Assembly (NCBI GenBank): GCA_002280555.1
Contig: NCEE01000034.1
Coordinates: forward strand, 1-14,605
Direction: 5' to 3'
From: Sphingomonas sp. 32-62-10
GTDB lineage: Bacteria > Pseudomonadota > Alphaproteobacteria > Sphingomonadales > Sphingomonadaceae
Length of the DNA: 14,605 nt
Numbering within the stretch: the first letter of the stretch is position 1; each line of letters starts with the position of its first letter. The notes below the pieces were generated by a model. The model had not been told where the DNA came from. It was given only the letters and a program-made list of their open reading frames with translations, and made no database searches. The translations under genes and the position numbers were made by a program. Shown here one piece after another: positions 1-6,716 of the stretch.

Positions 1-1
1 C

Positions 2-382
2 GTCGAAGAAGGGCTGATGAGTCCGCGCGATGCGATCTTCGGTGAGAAGCTTGCCGAAGGACGCGCATCAATCGCGGCACTGACCGAAACCGAGCACAGC
101 TTACAGAACCAACTGGGTGCTGGTGCTCACATTATCGACGATGCTTCCATCGAGCGGTTCGGCGCGATCCTGCGAGCGGAGATTATGGGACAGAACGCCG
201 ACCTGCGGCGCTCCTATGTGCGGATGTTGGTAGGCAGCGTGTCGGTCAACGACAACGATATCGTCGTCGCTGGTTCCACCGCGGTGCTCGAAGCGGCTGC
301 CACCAAGGGCAACACGAAAGCCGGCCCCGCGGTTCGCGGTTTTGACCGGAAGTGGTGCCGCTTACAGGACTCGAACCTGTGA
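2..382 (+). CDS. Serine-family site-specific recombinase, C-terminal end (partial)
   Basis: The frame is open from the first bases of the window, so the visible ~126 codons are the tail of a longer protein whose start lies to the left; the first ATG at 17 is internal. The visible part is a charged helical stretch followed by a segment around R-R-S-Y-V-R-M-L-V-G-S-V, the kind of coiled-coil plus small beta region found at the C-terminus of large serine recombinases. The catalytic serine domain and zinc ribbon are not in view, so the family call rests on this tail and on the context. The last residues (W-C-R-L-Q-D-S-N-L) are encoded by the antisense of a tRNA-Thr gene, and the TGA stop at 380-382 lies inside that tRNA. 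Such an enzyme would catalyse integration and excision of a mobile element at the tRNA. It could be a decayed remnant; the missing part cannot be judged. Confidence 0.65.
   Translation, partial: VEEGLMSPRDAIFGEKLAEGRASIAALTETEHSLQNQLGAGAHIIDDASIERFGAILRAEIMGQNADLRRSYVRMLVGSVSVNDNDIVVAGSTAVLEAAATKGNTKAGPAVRGFDRKWCRLQDSNL
353..382. other. Putative attachment-site region (tRNA 3' end / recombinase 3' end overlap)
   Basis: The recombinase reading frame and the 3' part of tRNA-Thr overlap over these 30 bases. Tyrosine and some serine recombinases of integrative elements insert into tRNA 3' ends, and the integrase gene then lies next to the junction. The overlap is seen directly; that it contains the crossover core is inference. 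The second att copy would lie at the far end of the element, left of the window, so the core cannot be delimited here. Confidence 0.35.
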
Positions 383-428
383 CCCCCGCATTACGAATGC
401 GATGCTCTACCAGCTGAGCTAAAGCGGC
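353..428 (-). tRNA. tRNA-Thr (anticodon CGT)
   Basis: Read on the minus strand, 428 to 353 gives a 76-nt tRNA. The acceptor arm GCCGCTT pairs with AAGCGGC, followed by discriminator A and an encoded CCA end (353-355). The D-arm is GCTC-AGCTGGTAGA-GAGC-like, the anticodon arm has loop TTCGTAA with anticodon CGT (Thr codon ACG), and the T-arm contains ACAGG-TTCGAGT-CCTGT. All arms pair and the invariant T-loop TTCGA is present, so the gene looks intact. Its 3' end faces the recombinase gene and overlaps it by 30 bp, which suggests the tRNA 3' half serves as an integration site that is rebuilt on insertion. Confidence 0.97.
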
Positions 429-468
429 GCCTGGTGCGACGGGCGAAGGCGGCTCGTCGAGGAGGCGG

Positions 469-497
469 CCACTAACAGAGCGGCACTGGGCTGGCAA
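469..497 (-). promoter_or_regulatory. Possible promoter of tRNA-Thr
   Basis: On the minus strand there is TTGCCA (497-492), a 17-bp spacer, and TAGTGG (474-469), about 40 bp upstream of the tRNA 5' end. The -35 is close to consensus but the -10 is poor. The remainder of 429-624 shows no gene I can support. Tentative. Confidence 0.2.
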
Positions 498-624
498 GTC
501 GTCCGCAAGCCCGGGTGCTGGTGCCGACGGCCCCTCCAACCATCGTGCACCGCTTTACACAAGATTTACCACAATCAGGCAGAACAGGGGTGAAACCGGG
601 CATCAGCCCAATAAGGATAAACGC

Positions 625-1971
625 ATGGACACGCTTCGCGGGTTCGAAGACGACCGCACCGAACGCGCCGATCATGACAGCCATGACCAGGCTGATCTGC
701 GCGTGGACGACAATGCCCAGATAGATATCGGTACCGATGAGCGCCGCATGCATGTGCGCGCCTATAACCACTGGGTATCGCTGCTGAACGGGCGGGCTTA
801 TCCATCGATTGAGGATCTCGATCCTGAAAACATCGCCGATTTCGGGCCGCACAGCGTGTTGCTCGATTTTACGGGCGGCATCGATAATCCGGCGATCCAG
901 TTTCTGGGCAGCGCGCTCCGCGCCGAATGCGCGCTCGATTCGAGCGTCACCCATATCAATCAGGTGCCGAGTCGTTCGCTGCTTTCCCGCCTGACGGATC
1001 ATTACCTGCAAATCATCGCCAATCGGGCGCCCATCGGGTTTGAAGCCGAGTTTGTCGGCACGCGCGGGCACAACACTATGTACCGCGGCATCCTGATGCC
1101 GTTTTCGTCCGACGACGACACAATCGACTTCATTTACGGCGTGATCAACTGGAAGGAGCTGGTCGACGAACAGACCCAGGCCAAGCTAACCGCAGAAGTG
1201 GCCGAGTCGGTCCGCAACGCGACACGGACCGCCGTCACCGCGCCAGCTTGGGCAAGTGGCCCCAGCGCAGACATCGGCGATGATCTGGACGATGCACTTG
1301 GCGATGCGCCTGCCGACCATATCAATGATCAGCATGCTGCCGCTTTTGACCATAATGGCGATCAAGGCACGGCGACCCCGCTGGCCGACCAATTGATGCT
1401 GGCGCAACAAACTGCAGCCGTCGCACGCGCATCCGACACGCGCAGCCGGGCCGCGCTGTATCGGGCGCTTGGCCGCGCCTTTGATTTCGCGATGGCGACG
1501 AATAACGATCCGGCGGGCTATACCGTCCTGCTGGCCAAGGCGGGCATTGCCGAACAGGCCCGCGCGCCGATGACGCCGATCATCAAGCTCGTGTTCGGCA
1601 CCGATTATGACAAGACACGCATTACCGAATTTGCATCGGTCCTGGCGCATGCCCGTCGTTGCAATGTGCCGACCGGCGCACTCGCCGATTTCCTCGACAT
1701 GGCTGAAGGCGGGATCAAGGGCATCGTTGCGGCCGAGCGCGCGCTACGTCGTCCGGCTGCAAAGCCCGATCCGATCGAGGCCGCCCGCGCGACCTTTGCC
1801 AAGCACGCGCCGCTGGCGACGATCGATTTCGCAACGGGCCTTGAGGCTGGGGAATTCGTGCTGCTAATCGCGCGGGCGAGCGATACCGGTTCGACCGAGA
1901 TTGTCGGCAGCATTGCCGCCACCGCCCCCGGCGCCGCTACCCTGATCGGCAAGGCTGCACGCAACCGCTGA
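625..1971 (+). CDS. PAS_5-domain protein upstream of NAD-glutamate dehydrogenase
   Basis: This 448-residue protein has no signal peptide and no clear membrane segment, so it is probably cytoplasmic. Residues ~1-40 are acidic and hydrophilic. Residues ~41-180 match the PAS_5 pattern, with R-A-Y-N-H-W-V-S-L-L-N-G-R-x-Y-P-S followed by D-L-D-P, D-F-G-P-H-S-V-L-L-D-F and ending in F-I-Y-G-V-I-N-W-K-E-L. Residues ~185-265 are low-complexity linker and ~265-448 form a helical, Ala-rich C-terminal region I cannot assign. PAS_5 domains are presumed sensory, but no ligand is known to me and no kinase, GGDEF or DNA-binding output domain is visible. The start is supported by AAGGAT at 613-618, 6 bp before the ATG. 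The gene lies 92 bp before the glutamate dehydrogenase on the same strand, so joint transcription and a role in its control are reasonable inferences, not shown. Confidence 0.8.
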   Translation: MDTLRGFEDDRTERADHDSHDQADLRVDDNAQIDIGTDERRMHVRAYNHWVSLLNGRAYPSIEDLDPENIADFGPHSVLLDFTGGIDNPAIQFLGSALRAECALDSSVTHINQVPSRSLLSRLTDHYLQIIANRAPIGFEAEFVGTRGHNTMYRGILMPFSSDDDTIDFIYGVINWKELVDEQTQAKLTAEVAESVRNATRTAVTAPAWASGPSADIGDDLDDALGDAPADHINDQHAAAFDHNGDQGTATPLADQLMLAQQTAAVARASDTRSRAALYRALGRAFDFAMATNNDPAGYTVLLAKAGIAEQARAPMTPIIKLVFGTDYDKTRITEFASVLAHARRCNVPTGALADFLDMAEGGIKGIVAAERALRRPAAKPDPIEAARATFAKHAPLATIDFATGLEAGEFVLLIARASDTGSTEIVGSIAATAPGAATLIGKAARNR

Positions 1972-1984
1972 TTCCAGAGCGGCG

Positions 1985-2011
1985 GTGCACGCGATGAGAG
2001 AGATCGCGCAC
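1985..2011 (+). repeat. Stem-loop in the PAS protein / glutamate dehydrogenase gap
   Basis: GTG(1985-1987) and CGCGAT(1990-1995), separated by a 2-nt bulge, pair with ATCGCG(2003-2008) and CAC(2009-2011) around a 7-nt GAGAGAG loop. That is nine base pairs, mostly GC. There is no T-run after it, so it is not a standard intrinsic terminator. It could stabilise mRNA ends or reduce read-through into the dehydrogenase gene. The function is unknown. Confidence 0.4.
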
Positions 2012-2063
2012 GGTGGTCCGCGCGCACTCTTGAGATGAAGCGCGGCTCGGCGCATAGCGGGCC

Positions 2064-5000
2064 ATGGTCAAAGCCACGCTGAAATCGCTGTCTGATGCGC
2101 TCGCCGTCAGGCTCGTCGAGGGGGCCCTGCCGGGCGAGTTGGAGGGGTTCGGTAAGGCCGAGCGGGCCGAAGCCGCGCGCTTCATGGCCGCCACCGCCGG
2201 CCAGCGCCCCCCCGGCACACCCCGTCTCGATCTTGAAACGATCGCCGGCGATGCCGCGCACCGCAAGATGCGGCTGGCGATCGTCAACGATGATATGCCG
2301 TTCCTGGTCGATTCGATCGCCGCCGCCATCAGCGCGCACGATATTGCGATCGATCGGATCATCCACCCCGTCGTACCGGTCGAGCGCGATAATGATGGTG
2401 CACTGGTGCGCGTTGGCGTCGGCCAGCCCGAATCGATGATCTATATCGAGATGGAACGCGCTGACGCGCGCATCCGTCGTGCCCTGCTGAGTGATCTGGA
2501 ACGCGGGCTCGCCAATGTCCGTGCTGCAGTGGCCGATTGGCTGGCGATGCAGGCGCGGATGGCCGATGACGCGGCGTTGCTTGCCCGCACAACGGTGGAA
2601 GAAATCCGCGAAGGGGCGGCGCTGCTCGATTGGTTCGCCGATCGCAAGATGACGCTGCTCGGCTATGAGCGATGGCTGCGCGACGGCACGATTGTCGAGC
2701 GGCTGGGCATTACCCGCCAGGAACAGCCGGTGCCGTTGCTTGCCGATAGTTCCCGCGCGCTGGCGCTGAAATGGTTTGAAGAGGGCAATGCGCCCCCACT
2801 CGTCGTCAAATCGAACCTGATTTCGAGTGTTCACCGGCATGTGCCGCTTGATCTGGTGATCGTGCCGGTGCGCGACGGAAAGAAGATCACGGGCCTGTCG
2901 ATCCATGCCGGTTTGTGGACGAGTGCCGCGCTGGGCGCCCCGCCGCAGGAGGTGCCCGTGCTGCGGGCGCGGCTGGCGATGCTGGAGAAAAAGCTGGGCT
3001 TCGATCCGCGCGGCCATACCGGCAAAGCGCTGAACCATGCGCTCGGCGCGTTGCCGCATGATCTGGTGACGGCATTCGACCAGGCATCGCTCGAGCAATT
3101 GTCGCTGACCGCGATGTCGCTGGCGGATCGCCCGCGCGCTGAAATGGTACTGGTCCGCAGCATGCTGGGGCGGCACATGTTCGCGTTCGTCTGGCTGCCG
3201 CGCGACGACCTGTCGACTGCACGACGGATCGCCATTGGCGACATGCTGGCCGAAGCATCGAACGGATCGCTGCTCAATTGGTCGATCGCGCTGGAAGACG
3301 GCGTGATCGCGATGATCCGCTACACCTTCGATCTGCGCGGCGATGGCCATATGCCTCAGGTCGAACCGCTGAACAGCCGGTTGCGCCATATGGTGCGCGG
3401 CTGGGTACCCGCGGTTGAAGCGGCGCTTGGCGAGCGGCTCGAGCCGACCCGGGCGGCACGCCTTGCGCTGCGCCATGCAGCGTCGTTCCCGGAGAGCTAC
3501 CGGACGGTCAATAGCGCTGTGGAGGCAGCGCATGATATCGAGCGGCTTGCTACCTTGGCCGATGGCAGTGCGCGATCGGTGCGGCTCTATCAGGCAGCAA
3601 GCGGCCAGCGCCTGAAAATTTACCGGTTGGGTGGCGCCTTGGCGCTATCCGATGCGGTGCCGGTGCTAGAGAATTTCGGCTTCCGGGTGATAGAGGAAGT
3701 GCCGACCGCATTGACGGATGAGGCCCAAGGTTTTGTCCATGATTTCGCGATTGCCACAGGCGAAGGGTCAACACGCAGCCCGCTCGCCGGGGACACGCCG
3801 GTACTCGAGCAGGCGATTGCGGCCGTGCTCGAGGGCCAAGCCGAGAATGATGCGTTCAACCGGCTGATCGCCGATGTTGGGCTAGCCCCTGCCGCCGTCG
3901 TGCTGTTCCGCGCCTGGTTCCGCTATCTGCGCCAGGCCGGGATGACCTATGGCCTGATCACCGTCGTCGACGCGCTGCGCCGCGCGCCTGTGGTCGCCAA
4001 GGCGCTGATCGCCCGGTTCGAGGCGACGCATAACCCCAAATCCAAGGCAAGTACCGATGCCGCCATCGCCGCGATCGAGGCGGGGCTGGAGGCCGTATCG
4101 GCGATCGATGACGACCGTATCCTGCGCGCGATCAACGGAGTCATTGCCGCAACGCTGCGCACCAACGCTTTTGCGCCAGCCGCTGCAGAGGCACTGGCGT
4201 TCAAGCTCGACAGCAAGCTTGTGCCCGGCCTGCCGGCGCCCGTACCGTGGCGCGAGATCTGGGTGTATAGCCCGCGCGTTGAGGGCATCCATCTGCGCGC
4301 CGGTCCAGTCGCCCGCGGTGGCTTGCGCTGGTCCGACCGGCGCGATGATTTCCGCACCGAGATTTTGGGGCTGATGAAGGCGCAGCGCGTGAAGAACGCC
4401 GTGATCGTGCCAACAGGCGCCAAGGGCGGATTCTACCCCAAGCAATTGCCCCCGGTTTCGAACCGCGATGCCTGGCTGGCAGAGGGCACCGAAAGCTACC
4501 GCATCTTCATCCGCACCTTGTTGTCGGTCACCGACAATATCGTCGACGGCAAGGTCGTACACCCCGCCCAGGTCGCCATCCATGACGGCGAAGATCCCTA
4601 TTTCGTCGTTGCCGCTGACAAGGGCACGGCGACCTTTTCGGACGTCGCCAATGCCATCGCGCTCGAACGCGGCTTCTGGCTGGGCGATGCCTTCGCCTCG
4701 GGCGGCAGCCAGGGCTATGACCATAAGGCAATGGCGATCACCGCCAAGGGTGCCTGGGTATCGGTGCAGCGCCACTTTGCCGAACGCGGCGTCGATGTGC
4801 AGACCCAACCCATCCGCATTGCGGGCTGTGGCGACATGTCGGGCGACGTGTTCGGTAACGGACTGCTGCTGTCAAAGGCCGTCAAGCTGGTCGCCGCATT
4901 CGACCACCGCCACATCTTCATCGATCCCGATCCCGATCCGGCAACAAGCTGGGCGGAGCGCGCACGGCTTTTCGCGCTGCCGCGGTCGAGCTGGGCCGAT

Positions 5001-6689
5001 TATGATGCGAAGCTGATCTCCAAGGGCGGCGGCATCTTCTCGCGCACCGAAAAGTCGATCAAGCTGTCGAAGCAGATGCGCGAACTAATCGGGCAGGACG
5101 TGAACGAACTCGATCCGGTGGCGCTCATCTCCGCGATCCTGAAGGCACAGGTCGATCTGATCTGGTTCGGCGGCATTGGCACCTATGTGAAGGCGGCGGC
5201 AGAGAACAACATTCAAGTCGGCGATCCCGCCAATGATCGGCTGCGCGTGAATGCCGAAGAGCTTCGCGCGACCGCGATCGGCGAGGGTGCCAATCTGGGC
5301 GTGACGCAGGCGGCGCGGATCGCCTTTGCGGCACACGGCGGGCGGATCAACACCGATTTCATCGATAATTCGGCCGGCGTCGATTGCTCGGATAACGAAG
5401 TGAACATCAAGATCGCGCTCAACCGCGAGATGATCGAGGGGCGGCTTTCGTTCGAGAGGCGCAACAAGCTGCTCGTTTCGATGACCGATGACGTCGCCAC
5501 GATCGTGCTCGAGGACAATCGGCTGCAGACACTCGCGCTGTCGATCATGGAGCATGACGGCGCACAGTCGCTCGCCAGCTATGTTCGCCTGATCGAGATT
5601 TTCGAAAGCGGCGGCAGGCTCGACCGCGCGGTCGAGGGACTGAGCGGTAACGAGGATTTGCTGCGGCGTGCTCAGGAGGGTCAGGGGCTCACCCGGCCGG
5701 AGCTCGCCGTGCTGCTCGCCACCGCCAAGCTCGCGTTGCAGGACGCGATCGAGAAGAGCCCGCTTGCACTGGAACCCCTGCTGCTCGCCGATCTGCGCGC
5801 CGCTTTCCCCAAGGCGATGCGCCAAAAATTCGCCGAAGCGATTGATGGCCACCAGCTGCGCGGTGAAATCGTCGCGACCAAGCTCGCCAACCGGCTGATC
5901 AACCGGCTCGGTGTGCTGCACCCGTTCGAGCTCGCCGAGGAAGAAGGCGCGGCAATGGCCGATATCGCGGCGATGTTCGTCGTGGTGGAGCAATTGTTCG
6001 GGCTGCCCGCGCTGTGGGCGGAGATCGAAGCCGCCGACATGCCTGAGGTTGCCCGGATAATCCTGTTCGATGAAGTGGCGATCGGCGTGCGATCACAAAT
6101 GGCCGATCTGCTGCGCATCAGCCGCCCGGGCGCGAGCCCCGGCCCGGTGCTCGAACGGGTCGCCAAGGGGTTCAATGCACTCGACAAGCAAACGAAGGTG
6201 CTGTTGCTCGAGGAAGCACAGACGCAGAGCCAGCGGATCGTGACGCGGCTGGAAGGCTTTGGTGCGCCGTCAAAGCTCATCTACAAGGTCCTGCGCCTGT
6301 TCGAGCTCGACGGCGCGATCGGGCTGGCCGATCTGGGCCAGCGGCTCGGCATCGACGAAACCGTGCTGACGCGCGCCTTTACCCGGCTTGGCCAGGCGCT
6401 GGGGCTCGATTGGGCACAGACCAATGCGGCATGGATCACCTCGAGCGACCCGTGGGAACGGCTGCTGATCGCCGGGCTCGCGCGCGATTTCCAGCAGTTG
6501 CGGCTCGAATTCCTCAGCCGCAACGCCTCAGGTGATCCGCAGGCACTGGTGGAGACGTGGCTTGCCGACAATGCCGCCCGCGTCGGGCAGTTCAAGGCGC
6601 TTGTCGACCGCGCCCGCCGCGCGCCTGCCCCCAATGCCGCGATGCTCGCGCAGATTGCCGGGCAGGCGCGGGTATTGCTGGGGCGCTAG
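2064..6689 (+). CDS. gdhB: NAD-specific glutamate dehydrogenase, large (~180 kDa) class
   Basis: This cytoplasmic enzyme converts L-glutamate, NAD+ and water to 2-oxoglutarate, ammonium and NADH, and mainly serves glutamate catabolism. The 1541-residue length fits the large bacterial class (Bac_GDH; gdhB in Pseudomonas, gdhZ in Caulobacter). The N-terminal ~700 residues are regulatory ACT-like repeats, opening with N-D-D-M-P-F-L-V-D-S-I near residue 75. The catalytic domain begins around G-G-L-R-W-S-D (752-758), with conserved lysines at K772 and in G-A-K-G-G-F (K787). C-G-D-M-S-G-D-V-F-G-N-G (922-933) is the dinucleotide-binding glycine region, and E-G-A-N-L-G-V-T-Q (from 1074) plus the following N-T-D-F-I-D-N-S-A-G-V-D are further family signatures. 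The rest is a helical C-terminal domain. The start is constrained by an in-frame TAG at 2055-2057; no good Shine-Dalgarno precedes it, so coupling to the upstream PAS gene transcript is likely. The reading frame is intact. Confidence 0.96.
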   Translation: MVKATLKSLSDALAVRLVEGALPGELEGFGKAERAEAARFMAATAGQRPPGTPRLDLETIAGDAAHRKMRLAIVNDDMPFLVDSIAAAISAHDIAIDRIIHPVVPVERDNDGALVRVGVGQPESMIYIEMERADARIRRALLSDLERGLANVRAAVADWLAMQARMADDAALLARTTVEEIREGAALLDWFADRKMTLLGYERWLRDGTIVERLGITRQEQPVPLLADSSRALALKWFEEGNAPPLVVKSNLISSVHRHVPLDLVIVPVRDGKKITGLSIHAGLWTSAALGAPPQEVPVLRARLAMLEKKLGFDPRGHTGKALNHALGALPHDLVTAFDQASLEQLSLTAMSLADRPRAEMVLVRSMLGRHMFAFVWLPRDDLSTARRIAIGDMLAEASNGSLLNWSIALEDGVIAMIRYTFDLRGDGHMPQVEPLNSRLRHMVRGWVPAVEAALGERLEPTRAARLALRHAASFPESYRTVNSAVEAAHDIERLATLADGSARSVRLYQAASGQRLKIYRLGGALALSDAVPVLENFGFRVIEEVPTALTDEAQGFVHDFAIATGEGSTRSPLAGDTPVLEQAIAAVLEGQAENDAFNRLIADVGLAPAAVVLFRAWFRYLRQAGMTYGLITVVDALRRAPVVAKALIARFEATHNPKSKASTDAAIAAIEAGLEAVSAIDDDRILRAINGVIAATLRTNAFAPAAAEALAFKLDSKLVPGLPAPVPWREIWVYSPRVEGIHLRAGPVARGGLRWSDRRDDFRTEILGLMKAQRVKNAVIVPTGAKGGFYPKQLPPVSNRDAWLAEGTESYRIFIRTLLSVTDNIVDGKVVHPAQVAIHDGEDPYFVVAADKGTATFSDVANAIALERGFWLGDAFASGGSQGYDHKAMAITAKGAWVSVQRHFAERGVDVQTQPIRIAGCGDMSGDVFGNGLLLSKAVKLVAAFDHRHIFIDPDPDPATSWAERARLFALPRSSWADYDAKLISKGGGIFSRTEKSIKLSKQMRELIGQDVNELDPVALISAILKAQVDLIWFGGIGTYVKAAAENNIQVGDPANDRLRVNAEELRATAIGEGANLGVTQAARIAFAAHGGRINTDFIDNSAGVDCSDNEVNIKIALNREMIEGRLSFERRNKLLVSMTDDVATIVLEDNRLQTLALSIMEHDGAQSLASYVRLIEIFESGGRLDRAVEGLSGNEDLLRRAQEGQGLTRPELAVLLATAKLALQDAIEKSPLALEPLLLADLRAAFPKAMRQKFAEAIDGHQLRGEIVATKLANRLINRLGVLHPFELAEEEGAAMADIAAMFVVVEQLFGLPALWAEIEAADMPEVARIILFDEVAIGVRSQMADLLRISRPGASPGPVLERVAKGFNALDKQTKVLLLEEAQTQSQRIVTRLEGFGAPSKLIYKVLRLFELDGAIGLADLGQRLGIDETVLTRAFTRLGQALGLDWAQTNAAWITSSDPWERLLIAGLARDFQQLRLEFLSRNASGDPQALVETWLADNAARVGQFKALVDRARRAPAPNAAMLAQIAGQARVLLGR

Positions 6690-6693
6690 CGCC
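6682..6693. repeat. 12-bp perfect palindrome at the glutamate dehydrogenase stop codon
   Basis: GGCGCTAGCGCC is its own reverse complement and is centred on the TAG stop (6687-6689). The gap to the converging receptor gene is only 27 bp and has no T-run, so no ordinary terminator is visible for either gene. The palindrome could be a weak bidirectional pause site or chance. Confidence 0.3.
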
Positions 6694-6716
6694 GACCCAG
6701 TCACGCTCACGCCGCG

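Noticed and set aside
561..575. DnaA-box-like TTACCACAA upstream of the PAS gene
   Set aside because: It lacks a base of the consensus TTATCCACA, is single, and no dnaA, dnaN or AT-rich unwinding region is nearby.
472..1071. 199-codon minus-strand frame upstream of and into the PAS gene
   Set aside because: Overlaps the conserved PAS_5 region in antisense; no start signal or family pattern.
1605..3533. 642-codon open frame on the minus strand across the PAS gene end and glutamate dehydrogenase start
   Set aside because: Rich in His, Arg and Gln with no family pattern, typical of antisense frames in GC-rich coding DNA; it crosses two well-supported genes.
3882..4808. 308-codon minus-strand frame within glutamate dehydrogenase (also 5085-5993)
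   Set aside because: Lies fully inside the catalytic core of the dehydrogenase and shows only shadow composition.
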